From positions 2,170,001 to 2,234,000 of the forward strand of contig BLLK01000020.1 in the NCBI GenBank assembly GCA_021927905.1: a stretch of DNA of 64,000 bases, written 5' to 3'. Shown one piece after another: positions 49,117 through 60,245 of this stretch (its first letter is position 1; the number at the start of each line of letters is the position of its first letter). Below the pieces are notes generated by a model that saw only the letters and a program-made list of their open reading frames with translations, was not told where the DNA came from and searched no databases. Source of the DNA: Chaetoceros tenuissimus. Lineage: Eukaryota; Bacillariophyta; Thalassiosirophyceae; Chaetocerotales; Chaetocerotaceae. The translations under genes were made by a program, and so were the position numbers.

Positions 49117-49632
49117 GTTTGAAATGACTTCGGATGAATAGACTTTCTGTCAGGGAAGTTTCTGCTCCTTCAAAATCTGCAAAGTGCTTTCAGATGCTTC
49201 TTCCTTCTCTAGCACTGTCTGCTCTTAGTTGACTTAAGTAACACAGTGCTATGCAACAGTTGATTAGGTTTTGTTTGGGTTCCCTCTTATGTGTAATTAG
49301 TATAAACATCATAGATCACTCCTTCTCTCTTGATCTTCGTTATTGCACCTTTTATTAGCTCTTATCCCCTAAATATTTTGGAGGGCATTTCTTCTCCATC
49401 AAATTAAATTTAGAAAACTCCCCTATTCTTGCTATTTGACACGATTATAGACTATGTAATAGCCTATTGATTCGCTAATTAGAGGCTGCTTGCTACACGC
49501 AACTTCTTCAACGGCAATCTCCTTCGTTGTGAGCAGGCATATTTCATATTTCCTCCTCACCGCCGAAAAAAGCACAGCAGAGCTTCCTTCCGTAATAGGA
49601 TACAACATTAGTGTCATTCATTAGAATTAACT
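49117..49632. promoter_or_regulatory. Divergent promoter region, golgin and V-ATPase B genes
   Basis: 516 nt between divergent starts. AT-rich. A minus-strand frame at 49432-49617 has no motif. Both promoters must lie here, but no element is recognised. Confidence 0.45.
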
Positions 49633-51304
49633 ATGAGCCACCAAGACGAGAGATTTATTCCACCAAGACAAAAGCTTGATCAGCTTAGTGTTGTCAAGGA
49701 TTATGCGGCAGTTCCACGTCTCGACTACCGGTGAGTGATGAGATGTGTTGGGTCAAAAGGCACAAAATGACAAAGATATGTTTTCGTCGCCTTTGCGGTG
49801 GTTGCTTCTTCCCTGAATTCCAATACTGACCCTTTTTGCTTCTTCTTCTTCTTTCCCAATGTTGTGATGTTCTTAATTATATAGTACTATTTCTGGTGTA
49901 AATGGACCGCTTGTTATTCTTGACAATGTAAAGCTTCCTAAATACGCAGAAATTGTAAATCTTAAGCTTGGAGATGGAACCGAACGTTCTGGACAGGTAC
50001 TTGAGGTAGCAGGATCTCGTGCTGTTGTTCAGGTATTCGAGGGAACTTCTGGAATTGATAACCGTAAGACCCAGTGTGAATTCACCGGTGATGTACTCAA
50101 AATGGGAGTTTCCGAGGAGATGCTTGGACGTTCCTTCAATGGATCCGGAAAGGTTATTGACTCTGCGCCAAAGGTTCTTGCTGAGGCATACCTTGATATC
50201 AACGGTCAGCCTATCAACCCTTCTTCCCGTGATTACCCTAAGGCTATGATTCAAACCGGTATTTCTGCTATTGATGTAATGAACTCCGTTGCTCGTGGAC
50301 AGAAGATTCCTATCTTTTCTGCTGCAGGTCTTCCTCACAATGAGGTAGCTGCACAGATTGCTCGTCAGGCATCCCTTGTTCAGCAGAAGGATACCATTGA
50401 TGGACACGAGGAGAACTTCGCTATTGTTTTCGGAGCTATGGGAGTTAACATGGAAACTGCTCGTTTCTTCCGTCACGATTTCGAGGAGTCTGGTGCTATG
50501 CAGCGTACTGCTCTTTTCCTTAACTTGGCGAATGATCCTACAATTGAGCGTATCATTACCCCACGTCTTGCTCTTACCACTGCAGAGTACCTTGCTTATG
50601 AGCGTGACCTTCACGTACTTGTAATTCTTACTGATATGTCTTCTTATGCTGATGCTCTTCGTGAGGTTTCTGCTGCGCGTGAGGAGGTTCCTGGACGTCG
50701 TGGTTACCCAGGTTACATGTACACAGATCTTTCTACCATTTACGAGCGTGCTGGACGTGTTGTTGGACGTAACGGTTCCATTACCCAGCTTCCAATTCTT
50801 ACCATGCCTAACGATGATATTACACATCCAATTCCTGATCTTACTGGATATATTACTGAGGGACAGATTTACCTTGACCGTCAGCTTCACACCAAGGGTA
50901 TTTTCCCACCTATTAACGTACTTCCTTCACTTTCTCGTCTTATGAAGTCCGCTATTGGAGAGGGTATGACTCGTTCTGATCACGGATCTGTTTCTAACCA
51001 GCTTTACGCGTCATATGCTATGGGTAAGGATGTAATGGCTATGAAGGCAGTTGTAGGAGAGGAAGCTCTTTCCATGGAAGATCACCTCTACTTGTCATTC
51101 CTTGAGCGTTTCGAAGGAAAATTCATTGCTCAAGGACCATATGAGGCTCGTACTATTTTCGAGTCTTTGGATATTGCTTGGAGCATTCTTCGTGCGTTCC
51201 CTAAGGAGTTGTTGAAGAAGATTCCAAAGAAGACTCTTGATGAATTCTATGCAAGAAGATCTGCAGCAAGAGAGGATATGAATAAGGCAGATGGATCAGC
51301 ATAA
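49633..51304 (+). CDS. V-type H+-ATPase subunit B
   Basis: Exons 49633-49730 and 49885-51304 (154-nt intron) give 505 residues, normal for this subunit. It is the regulatory nucleotide-binding subunit of the V1 catalytic ring, which acidifies vacuoles and Golgi or endosomal compartments; in diatoms also the silica-deposition system by inference. Seen: [20 protein letters not shown] (start of the beta-barrel), [60 protein letters not shown] and [20 protein letters not shown]. As expected for B, the P-loop position has SAAGLPHNE and not a catalytic Walker A. Codon use is highly biased, like eL27. A minus-strand open frame across it (49877-50890) is a shadow of that bias. Confidence 0.96.
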
Positions 51305-51685
51305 GCTTGCTAACAGCTTGTGTGGATAGTTTTGATTAATGTTTTTACTATTTTTGACTTGTTATCGATTTAATGATCCCGAAAGATAGCAAGAAAACAA
51401 CTTTACAAATCTGAAACTCGAAATGGTTCATTCTTATTCGATACAATAAAAATAAATATCACAATTTTATATCTTAGAGGTATTGTAGAAACAATTTACT
51501 TTACTGTATAGAATGAAACAAAGATCTAAGATAGAGTACACTAGTATGAAATAACTCATTTTTGCCATCGTTGATGATTCCGTGTATCTCATGAAAAGAA
51601 ATAGCTGTACATGGACCTACAGACCGAAGTTATTGCTTGATAGAATGTTGGATAATTTCCTATGTCCAATAACAGAATTTAGTAT
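51305..51685. other. Intergenic stretch between convergent genes
   Basis: 381 nt between the V-ATPase B and NAA60-like stops. It contains AT-rich 3'-UTR-like sequence with AATAAA-like strings around 51445-51455. No gene seen. Confidence 0.5.
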
Positions 51686-52670
51686 TCATCTGTTTCCTAC
51701 TTTTCTGTTCAATAAAAACAAAGCAAACTTCTTACCATTGACAAAGTATGCATATAGGTAACAACTATGACGTACACCATCAATGTTGTAGTAATCTGCA
51801 GAGAAGAGAGGTTTTCATGAGTGATTGTGAGCGGAAGGAAGCACTTAGATACAAAATGATATTTTCAAACACACCTTTGATTTCTTCGATTCTATAGAAA
51901 CCTTGCTTTTCATAGAATTTTATAGCTGCGACGTTGTAGGTAATTACATGCAAGTATACGACACCACAAGTTGGAACACGTTCAATCATTTTTAGGCAAT
52001 CTTTCAGCATTTTTGTTCCTAATTTCTGTTCTCGAAATGCTTGGGTAGATCCAATTGTCATCAGATAAAACATATGAGGATGATTATCAAAATTGCGCAC
52101 CAATTTTTCAACCAACTTGGCGTCTCGTATCCGAATTGATTCGCTGAAGCCGCCAATGATACATGCTACTATTCTTTGATTGAGAGCCGACTCGGCAGCA
52201 TCCTCGATGGACTTTTCATTCTTTATTGAAATCACATTTTCAACATCCAAATCATCAAAGCAGTCAATGTCCATGCCAAGAAAGTTTGCCAATTCGTCCA
52301 TTGATGCTTGTGTACTATCCCCAACAATATCTATTCGACGCGCATTGTCATTCATTTCATTTTCGTTATTGAGCAATGTCAATGTATCATTATTTGAGCC
52401 TGATTCATAAACATTCAAAAGTCCAACTCTACAATAGAGAGGAGATCCCGTTGGTGATTTATTCCTTACGGCATTGTCATAGAAATCTTCGCTGTATTTT
52501 ACTGGAAATAGGTCTTCGTGTAATGCTTTAATCCCTTCGCGATCACCCTCTTCTAGTGACCGGAAAACGAGAATGGATTTGGTAGTGTCTTTCGAACTCT
52601 GTGTATCTTTTCGTCTAGAGCATTCTTCATAGAATTTTATTACGTCCACGACGTGCTTTTCATTGCACAT
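51686..52670 (-). CDS. NAA60-like N-alpha-acetyltransferase (GNAT family)
   Basis: Exons 52670-51875 and 51795-51686 give 301 residues. NAA60 acetylates the cytosolic N-termini of Golgi membrane proteins. Family features: FRSLEEGDREGIKALHEDLFPVKY (about 36-59), FYLMTIGSTQAFREQKLGTK (acetyl-CoA site), VYLHVITYNVAAIKFYEKQGF and, after the intron, a DYYNIDG-type segment. In the acetyl-CoA loop the usual R-x-x-G-x-G reads R-E-Q-K-L-G, so the first Gly is Lys. An acidic insert of about 75 residues (about 90-165) interrupts the fold between strands. The family's C-terminal membrane-anchoring helices are not obvious. The second exon could be spliced further at a GTAAGA at about 51734, so the extreme C-terminus is uncertain. 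Confidence 0.82.
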
Positions 52671-54536
52671 GTTTGCAAATGGTTGAAGGAAATGCGTGAT
52701 CTTCTCATGCAGAAATATTACAAAGCGTTACCACTATCTGGCCACACTCCCCTGAGGTCTAAATGAACTAGTGAAGGAAATTGTTCCTAAAGTCTGATGC
52801 CTGCTTCGACCTCTTCTGAGTTATTAAATAATCTATGTATCTGGCTGAGTAGTTGCATGAAAGTGATAACAAAACGAACACAACAGTAAGGTAGTTACGT
52901 AGTTGAAGACAGAGAGGAGAGAGGGTAGCCTATGACGTCGATTGCAGATGATGAAATACTGGTAAGATAACCCCCTTTGAAAAAGACACTCAAGATCTTC
53001 GTTGGCGACTGGCGACAAGACTGCCCAGCAAGGCTACTGTGCCATAGCGGGAGTACTTTTAATGATTGTTCAGTTAGTAGTGTACATTCAACCTAACGAT
53101 CAAGCATTCTCATTCATCCAGCTAAATTATCTAAATCATTAAAAGTATTTCACTCTCCACCAATCAGAATGCTCATCATTAAAAGTCAAAGAGAGCTTTT
53201 AAGAAAAAAAGAGAATTCATTAAAAATCAATTTAACCGCTACGTATGTCTCCACTCTCAAAAGAGAACTTTGAATTTTTCCGCGGTCATTCTAGAAAAAC
53301 ACTGGAAGCACATATTTCATATTCATTACATTAACTCCAACCGCCATAGTTCTTTCATTTTGCATTCAAATACTTAAACAATGATTGAACATATTTCATC
53401 AAGAATATATCCTTTGATGTGGTAAGAAATATGGTCGAAGTATACAATGAAGGGACGTAATATGATACGAAATAGCAGCAACTATTGCGAAGGAAGAAAT
53501 ATGGTCGCTCACTCGCTTGCACCCTGCCTGCTTGAAGAAGCAACCAAGATAGTAGGAGTGCTAGGCTTAGATTGCTATGATAAGGAATGGTATATATGAG
53601 GATGAAATTCCGCAGAATAGGGGTTGCTTGGTGAAATTCTGTAGAATGTATGTAGAACATGTAGGTTTGGACAAATACATATGAATGCATTCTTTCATAT
53701 GAATTGAATGGATCGGATGAGCTAGAGAATGCATTTGTGGAGGAATATAGGAAAGGTTCACGTATATTGGAAAAAGGAGTATATCGGATTCCTTTTCCAT
53801 TGACTTGAGGATATTATTGGCGTATAAAATACAGAAAAAAGAAGGGTTCGTATCTTCTCATGCGCTCAACAATGGGATTAGAGGATGAAGATGATCCCCT
53901 TGAAAACCATTTAATGCAAGAAAAGTTGGCTTATATTGCTATTGGTGATACATAGTAAAATTGCATCACGGAGCATCGCTGAATTTCATTCCTATGGTTT
54001 CGAGCCAATTTGGATGGCTATCGTTTCTTTGGCAAACTTTTAATGACTTGATTCAGTTGGCGTTTGAGCAGACAGTGAGGTTAAGAGATAATCAGTGGAT
54101 GAGTAAGGACAATATTATATCTGATAATCTAATCCTTTTTGAATATACTTGGATTCTTCATAAATGCATCGAAAACAAAATATATTTGATCCACAAAAAT
54201 ATTCTACACATAACTTGAAATCAGGAAATATATATTTAGAATCTATCTTATAATTTGATCATAAGAATGAGTTCAAACTATTGTTCCGTGGCTGTGTTTT
54301 TAATTCCGCAATCGAAATAACGAAAGTGAACAAAAAATGACTACGGTCATTGGAAATGAGGAATCTCCCTCTTTTTTCCTCCTTTTTTCCCCTTCTTCTT
54401 TATTATCCCACTCCCGCTATGGCACATAAGCCCCCAGCAAACATGGAAACAGAACAACAGAACGGTTTCTCTCTTCGACTCTTCGATCATAAGGAAAATA
54501 AAAATAATATATCACACAGTAGAACCTACTAAAAAA
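52671..54536. other. 1.9-kb gene-poor intergenic stretch
   Basis: The longest gap in the window. It probably holds the NAA60-like promoter at its left end. The open frames (52833-53018, 53355-53690, 53567-53800, 53961-54218) are AT-rich, overlap one another on both strands and show no family signature. A cluster of short direct and inverted repeats lies at 53055-53186. No tRNA-like or transposon-like structure was recognised. Confidence 0.55.
53055..53186. repeat. Cluster of inverted and direct 12-13 nt repeats
   Basis: ACTTTTAATGATT at 53055-53067 is the exact reverse complement of AATCATTAAAAGT at 53134-53146. The core ATCATTAAAAGT recurs at 53175-53186. A weaker variant (TTCATTAAAAATC) follows at about 53217. 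Confidence 0.8.
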
Positions 54537-55432
54537 ATGGCCCTTGCCTTAGAAAATATTCGAGCTCTTGCTAAAGATCATGACTACGTCGAAATTGAGT
54601 TTCGTTTGGGAAAGGATCTACTAGAATCAATGTCTACTTTACGACAGGAACAGTTGGGACTTGTTTAAATCATCCAAAAAGGGGGAAAACGCAGTTGTTC
54701 CGAAGAAATGTAGACATTGCTCAGCTTAATGACATATTTGACAATCCAAGAGTACATACTGGTACAGGATATTATCGCAAACACATTACACAGAAATGGA
54801 AGCATAGAGGAAATGACAATCGTGATGATTTCCTTGTAGACTCTGCAATGCGATGGAGATATGTTGGTAGAGCTACAGGATTGATTAAAAATGAAGAGGA
54901 TATGAAATCAATTTGTGATATTTGCACATTGCATGATGAACTTTACTTTGAGGAGAACTCTGTACCAGATTTACTCTATACAAGGTATTACAAAAAGAAG
55001 TTTGGAGAGTTCCAAACTGTGGATCTCAATGAAAACAAGTTTAAATCATATGAGGGAATTCCACTTGAAGACCTTGATGATGATCTATGTGAAAATGGCT
55101 ATATATTTCTTCACGACCACGAAGCTCAGTTGATGGCTTTGTTAACAAAACTCGTGTCAGTTGAAAATGATGATATTGCTTTTGAGCTGATGAATTGGCT
55201 TCTTGGTAGAATCCATGCAGGGCAAAGATTTGCAGATCTGTCTGGTAAGCAACAGACTTCACCATTTTCCGAAAAGGTTGAATCCATCTGCTCACACCGA
55301 ATATGGAAAGCTAATGTACCCAAAAAAGGCAGGTTTATGTCCTCATTGTGGCATTCAGTATACCGAATAAAGAGATCTGTTTACAGTTCATCTGAAAGCT
55401 CGTCGATAATCTATCAAGCTTACATAAAATAA
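54537..55432 (+). CDS. Unknown protein, apparently frameshifted
   Basis: An ATG at 54537 opens a short frame (MALALENIRALAKDHDYVEI...) that stops at 54668. An overlapping frame, in which TSTRINVYF-like sequence continues as TTGTVGTCLNHPKRGKTQLF, runs on to 55432. The join is clean if one G is missing in the GGGAAAGG run at about 54609-54616; no GT-AG intron fits. The longer part contains DICTLHDELYF and acidic stretches of unknown function. Near the end, from an A6 run at about 55321-55326, the +1 frame reads AGLCPHCGIQY and stops at 55370, looking more natural than the annotated tail. I do not recognise the family. Two homopolymer-linked shifts suggest either assembly indels or a decaying gene. 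Confidence 0.55.
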
Positions 55433-55464
55433 TGAGCTTTTTATTATAAAAAATTCAACCTTTT

Positions 55465-56235
55465 TTACATACAGATTCGGTAAGTAACATAGCGCCCCGC
55501 AGTCTCACTTGGTCTGATAATTTTCACAACTTGTCCCCTCTTCATTCCATAATATCTTGCAACTGGATCATTTGGCTGGATCCTTGGAAGCTGAGTCTCC
55601 TTCAATCTGTATCTCTTCAGTAATTCTGCCTTTTCGTTCATGCTAAGAACTTGATGCTCAGGAACAAGCGTGTGTTCTGTAATATCTACCAATAGTTCTG
55701 CTTCTTTAAAATGTTCAATACGACAAGAATCAGATATTTCCTGAACCGCCTGTTTCGCAAAAGGTGTGATATCTACACGAAGCACAAGGATTGCGCTTTT
55801 CACATTTTCTTCTCTCATACGGTCAGTGTATACTTTAATTGGTTTTACTCCAACCTTTTCATCTTCTGGGAAAAATACAAATACTTGATCTGTTTCGTCG
55901 TCTGCCTTTTCCTGCAATTAGTTAGAGCAATTGTTAGATGAAGGGTATGGATTACCAAGGAATCTTTTCACAAATCAAAGCAAACCTAGTCCATAGCTCT
56001 ACCAACTTACCACAAGAATAGTAAGACTCTCTCTACTTGGATGCTCTCCAAATTTAGTTGTGAAAAGTGCAGGAGTCATTTCTCTCATTTCTCTGGTAAC
56101 CATGTATCCTCTCTTGTGAAGCATAGCTGATACGGTTTTATACACACGGAAAAGACGAGATGCCTCTGGTGTAAGTCCACCGCGAAGTGTTGGTGCAGAA
56201 GTCTCTGCTGCTTGTTCCATCTCTGCGTCAACCAT
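55465..56235 (-). CDS. RPB5: RNA polymerase subunit RPB5 (RPABC1)
   Basis: Exons 56235-56011 and 55911-55465 (99-nt intron) give 223 residues, the normal length. It is a subunit shared by RNA polymerases I, II and III. The N-terminal jaw part includes [19 protein letters not shown]. The conserved C-terminal assembly domain contains [19 protein letters not shown] and ends with [20 protein letters not shown] followed by [14 protein letters not shown], a near-invariant signature. It lies 32 nt from the stop of the convergent unknown gene, so the two 3' UTRs must overlap. Confidence 0.96.
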
Positions 56236-56694
56236 CTTGGATATATTTATATGCTTTATTGCTTTCTTTGTTCTGCCTATGAATTGGAATGAATTTCAGG
56301 TCAGACCCACAACTAATACTTTGTAGTAACACATTCACATGAACATGAACATGTTGTCCCATCCAAAACAGAGATCGATTGGCTTCACAGAGGTGGAAGT
56401 ATCCTTGAAGGATAGGTATTTTGAAAATGGGAAAGACTCATAATTGGCTAATTCTTTAAGAAGTCCCGATATTTTTAAATTCATGGTATGGACGGAGTTT
56501 TAATCAGTCAACGAAATGCATGATTGAGATGCACAACTATCTTCAATCTGTCCTCACCGGTCACCAGCCAGTCGCAGTTCACGACGAGATTTCATTCAGG
56601 TGCACGCTACACAAATAGCAAACACATAAAAGGCACAGCTTTCGTTTGCTCACTGCTTAGTTCGACAAAAAAGGATACATAAGAAACGGAAGAG
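56236..56694. promoter_or_regulatory. Divergent promoter region, RPB5 and unknown gene
   Basis: 459 nt between divergent starts. It includes an ACATGAACATGAACATG direct repeat (9-nt scale) at about 56337-56352. No gene seen. Confidence 0.45.
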
Positions 56695-57414
56695 ATGGGT
56701 TTCATCAAATCATGGCGAAAGCGAAAAGAGAAAAAGAATAAAAGTTGCAATGCTACCGATGTGCAAAACCAAAAGATTAACTTGCTAAATGATCCTAATC
56801 TAGTAGTTCTGGTTCAAGAAGATGGGTCAGCTTTTACAACCCCAGGCAAAGGTCTAAATGAGGAAAAGGTGTATAACCTAAAGCTCACAGGGTCGTCGTG
56901 TAGTAATTCTACTGTTGCAATAACGCCACCTGAATCGCCAGCTTCTGATGAAAAGTCAGTCAGAAGCAGTCTTACTCCCAGCAATTCTGTTGGTAAAACC
57001 GTTCAATTTGCAGCTAAAGATACTGTGATTACTGTGCCATCTGAACCTTCAACCTGTGATTCTCCGAACGGTCGTCATGATATTCATGAACATTTTAACA
57101 ATGGAATACTGTATGATTATGATGATGAAAGTGTTTTCACGTATGACGATTCAACAGTAGCAACGAACAAGACAAATTCTAGTGATTCTAGTATGCAGTA
57201 CTTGTGGAAATATCTAACTTGCTCAGCAATGACTACGTCCATTTTCGATAGACGCGAGCAATGTTTAGATGATGACCTCACAATAGATTCTGATTTGATG
57301 ACAGAGATGAGTAATCTCACCGATAAGACGGGCAATTTAAGTACTACACTGGGAAACGATTTGGAAAAGTCACTTCAATCAGATGGTTCATTGTTTCCTA
57401 AAAGAATTTCTTGA
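56695..57414 (+). CDS. Unknown protein with predicted myristoylated basic N-terminus
   Basis: A single exon of 239 residues that I do not recognise. It starts MGFIKSWRKRKEKKNK: Gly2 and Ser6 fit the N-myristoylation consensus (MGxxxS), and the following basic cluster would strengthen membrane binding, as in MARCKS or Src. The remainder is Ser/Thr/Asp-rich and probably disordered, with VAITPPESPASDEKS (proline-directed phosphosite-like) at about 80-95 and acidic DDDLTIDSDLMTEMSNLTD near the end. Codon use resembles neighbours. Membrane-associated regulatory or scaffold roles are possible, but this is inference from composition only. Confidence 0.7.
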   Translation: MGFIKSWRKRKEKKNKSCNATDVQNQKINLLNDPNLVVLVQEDGSAFTTPGKGLNEEKVYNLKLTGSSCSNSTVAITPPESPASDEKSVRSSLTPSNSVGKTVQFAAKDTVITVPSEPSTCDSPNGRHDIHEHFNNGILYDYDDESVFTYDDSTVATNKTNSSDSSMQYLWKYLTCSAMTTSIFDRREQCLDDDLTIDSDLMTEMSNLTDKTGNLSTTLGNDLEKSLQSDGSLFPKRIS

Positions 57415-57588
57415 GGAGAAGCTGCTGTCGCAGTTCTAGTGTATTCGTATATATAATGAAATAGTAGTTTACATAACAGCACAAGCTTGTATTAGATTTG
57501 AATATTGTGAATGCCTATTATGATGCACTAACATAATATTTCAGGAGCCAAAGCAAAAGTGTCAAGTATCATTTGTGAAACCAACTAT

Positions 57589-58503
57589 TTAGAACTTAAA
57601 CTTTACCCTAGGATCCTTGTCGACATTTTCATACAAGGAATAAAGCATCTCTGCATTTTCTACAGGAGCATGTACTGTAACACTGAGCCATTTACCCTTT
57701 AGTCTTTCAGTGTATTTGACTTCTTCAAAAGAAACATTACAACTATCAGCAACAATTTGTCTCATATCTGATGAAAAGGTACTCTCATTAGCACCAATAA
57801 TCTTCATTTTGAACACAGATGGATAATCCACCAATGCTTCAAATACTCTAGATTTTTCTCCAGTTGTTTCATCTGCGTAAAGGGTATATCCTTGATCATC
57901 ATATTCCGGTTTGTTAATGTCATTCATTGGTTTGCCGATTCCTACAAAAGACTTTTTGACAGTAGTTTTACTTTTGAATGAAGTACGAGTATTAATAATT
58001 TTTGGCTGAGATGATGCTTTTCCAAAACCTTTTGATTGCAAGTGAACAAGGTGAGAAAAGACAATTTCTAAATTTGTTCAAAAGTCAGAAAGAAACCTAC
58101 CAGAAGCTTTGGAAGTTGGGACACCACCAATGGTAGATGGTCTACTAGCTTTTGACTTGGCCTTTCTAGTATTTAGCAATTTCTCCAAACTCTGGTCGAA
58201 AGGATCAGCTGTGTCTTCAGTCTTTGAGTCGGTAGGTTTCTCCTCTTCCTCTGTGTCCAAGTTGTTACTATTAATCAATAAATTGTCTAAAATGCTAGGT
58301 TTTTCTTCAACTATTTTCTTTTCTTCTTCTTTCTTTTCTCTATCATCTTCTGATGGAACTTGGTTGAAGAAGGACCCAGATGGTTTGTTTGCATTCAATG
58401 CTGTGTTAATGGATGACATTGGCAATGGTGCAAATGCGCTAGTTGAAGTAAGTGATGCAGATAGGAGCGCTAGTAGTGAAATGCTTCTTGAGTTAAGTGC
58501 CAT
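57589..58503 (-). CDS. Plastid-targeted DUF493/YbeD-like protein
   Basis: Exons 58503-58101 and 58028-57589 (72-nt intron) give 280 residues. The signal peptide ends TSAFAP, the bipartite plastid motif. A long acidic/Lys-rich linker (about 35-190) follows, and residues about 200-280 form a DUF493 domain: VFKMKIIGANESTFSSDMRQ, GKWLSVTVHAPV, AEMLYSLYENVDKDPRVKF. Bacterial YbeD is a small ACT-like ferredoxin-fold protein of uncertain regulatory role, linked to lipoate metabolism by neighbourhood. Plant and algal members are plastid proteins. The function here is unknown beyond the fold and location. Confidence 0.85.
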
Positions 58504-59007
58504 ATTGCGGAGGTGTTCTAGACAGTTTAATTGTAGCTTCTCCTTATTAATTTGTTAATGTTCAATACACCTATTTTTGCGACTGAATTATTTCTCAGCG
58601 TCGAATTAGAAGCAGCGAGAGAAGAATGATGTTGCATTGATACTCGTATCTACATAGTAGATGGTGAAATTGATGAGGCGGCGTGGCACGGTTAGAATTT
58701 TAGTGGCTGAGAAAACGTTCGCTAAAAGGCCTATCGATAGCCAAAACAAAAGTGAGCAGGACATAACGTGATTATTACACCTAATTGCATTTTCTTCTGC
58801 ATTGAATAGGTTGTCCAATTCTATTTGACTACAAACTATTGACACTAACGTACCAGAAGGTGTAGCAATAAGATACTGAGGTACCTTGAATCGAGTGAGA
58901 GGATAGAAATCACAGAAGGAACATTAGATACTTTGTTAAAGCCCTCTTTCGTTCAAGCGAACACCTAATTCCCTTCTCATCAATAAAATATATATCAAAC
59001 CTAAAAT
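58504..59007. promoter_or_regulatory. Divergent promoter region, DUF493 and PWI genes
   Basis: 504 nt between divergent starts. A minus-strand frame at 58606-58845 has no motif. No element recognised. Confidence 0.45.
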
Positions 59008-60150
59008 ATGCCCACGATAAAAGGAACAGCGTCAATTGCATCTAATGCAGCGCAGAATAAACTTCTTAGATCTACAAAATTTCCTGCGTCATTTAGCACC
59101 TCTGTGGATCTTACAAAAGTAAATACAGCAGTCATGTCTCAGTGGATAGAAAAACAAATAGAAACTATGCTCGGATTCGAAGATGAAATTGTAGCAAGCA
59201 TGGCAATCAATCTCTTTTTCCCTAAATTGAATGAAGACACATCTGCTACAGCATCTAGTACTGATGTCAAATATGCGAAGGTAGATCCTAGACGTGCACA
59301 ACTTGACTTAGTTGGTTTCTTGGGCGATGAAGATGCTGCCAAGTTTGCAAGTCAACTATGGGAAATGTTGATTGATGCGCAAGAGCAACCACAAGGAATT
59401 CCGCAGAAACTTATTGAAGAAAAAAAGAAGGAGATGAATATTGTTCAGGTTTCTGAGAATCGGCAACACAGTCGGCCAACTTCAAACAATGGAGAGAATT
59501 CAAGAGCGGGTGGCAGGGGAAACACTCACTCAAACTATTCTTCAGATCGAAGATATGACGATTATGATCGTAGAAGGGACCCATACTCTTCATCTAATAG
59601 ATCCCAAAATCAATATGACTACCACAGACAAAACAATCAAAATTATTCCAGGGGAAGGGATGATTATCAAGGATATCGTCGACGCGATGATTTTGATCGC
59701 CGGGATTATAGAAGAGATCGCAACTATGATTCTGGAAATTACCGTGACCATCGTGATAGAGACTGGAGGGACAGAAGTAGAGAGAGAAGTAGTCACTACG
59801 ACTCTTATGGGAGAAGAAGGAGATCTAGATCTCGTGAATCAAGCAGAGGGAGAGACAGAGACTACGCCAGGGATTCCAACAGGGGTAGAGATTATTCTCG
59901 CGATTCAAGCAGGGGAAGAGACAGAGACTACTCTCGCTCAAGAAGCAGGTCTAGAGGGCGTAGATACGATAGTAGAAGAAGCAGCAGTGCTGACTCAAGG
60001 TCGAGACATTCATCAGTATCGAGAAGTTTCAGTCGTTCTCCATCTCGTGAGAGAATTAGGGATAGAGACCGACGCTCGTCTAGATACAGTAGAAGTAGGA
60101 GTCGAAGTCATTCCAGGAAAAGCAGATCCTCTTCTTCATCAAGACGTTGA
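59008..60150 (+). CDS. PWI-domain and RS-domain splicing factor (SRRM1-like)
   Basis: A single exon of 380 residues. A PWI domain spans about 30-140: VMSQWIEKQIETMLGFEDEI, then RAQLDLVGFLGDEDAAKFAS and LWEMLIDAQEQPQGIPQKLI. This is the nucleic-acid-binding fold of SRm160/SRRM1, which links spliceosomes and exon-junction complexes to 3'-end processing. The C-terminal 230 residues are Arg/Ser/Asp/Tyr-rich (RDYSRDSSRGRDRDYSRSRS and ending RKSRSSSSSRR), a typical phosphorylatable RS domain with internal short repeats. At 380 residues it is shorter than animal SRRM1. The low-complexity coding region throws up a long shadow frame (59441-60292) on the same strand. Confidence 0.92.
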   Translation: MPTIKGTASIASNAAQNKLLRSTKFPASFSTSVDLTKVNTAVMSQWIEKQIETMLGFEDEIVASMAINLFFPKLNEDTSATASSTDVKYAKVDPRRAQLDLVGFLGDEDAAKFASQLWEMLIDAQEQPQGIPQKLIEEKKKEMNIVQVSENRQHSRPTSNNGENSRAGGRGNTHSNYSSDRRYDDYDRRRDPYSSSNRSQNQYDYHRQNNQNYSRGRDDYQGYRRRDDFDRRDYRRDRNYDSGNYRDHRDRDWRDRSRERSSHYDSYGRRRRSRSRESSRGRDRDYARDSNRGRDYSRDSSRGRDRDYSRSRSRSRGRRYDSRRSSSADSRSRHSSVSRSFSRSPSRERIRDRDRRSSRYSRSRSRSHSRKSRSSSSSRR

Positions 60151-60245
60151 TATAACGGCCAGGATTGTTAAATTAAGCTCAACACTTATTACAGTACTAG
60201 TATTTCAGAGTAAACAGCAGAAGTGGTCCATGATTACAAACTATT

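Noticed and set aside
49877-50890. 337-codon open frame on the minus strand across V-ATPase B
   Set aside because: It lies wholly inside a conserved, codon-biased gene on the other strand. Its composition (Ser/Asn/Arg-rich) is what antisense of those codons gives, and no family signature is visible.
53961-54218. 85-codon plus-strand frame in the gene-poor gap
   Set aside because: No conserved motif, no plausible partner exon; frames of this length are expected by chance.
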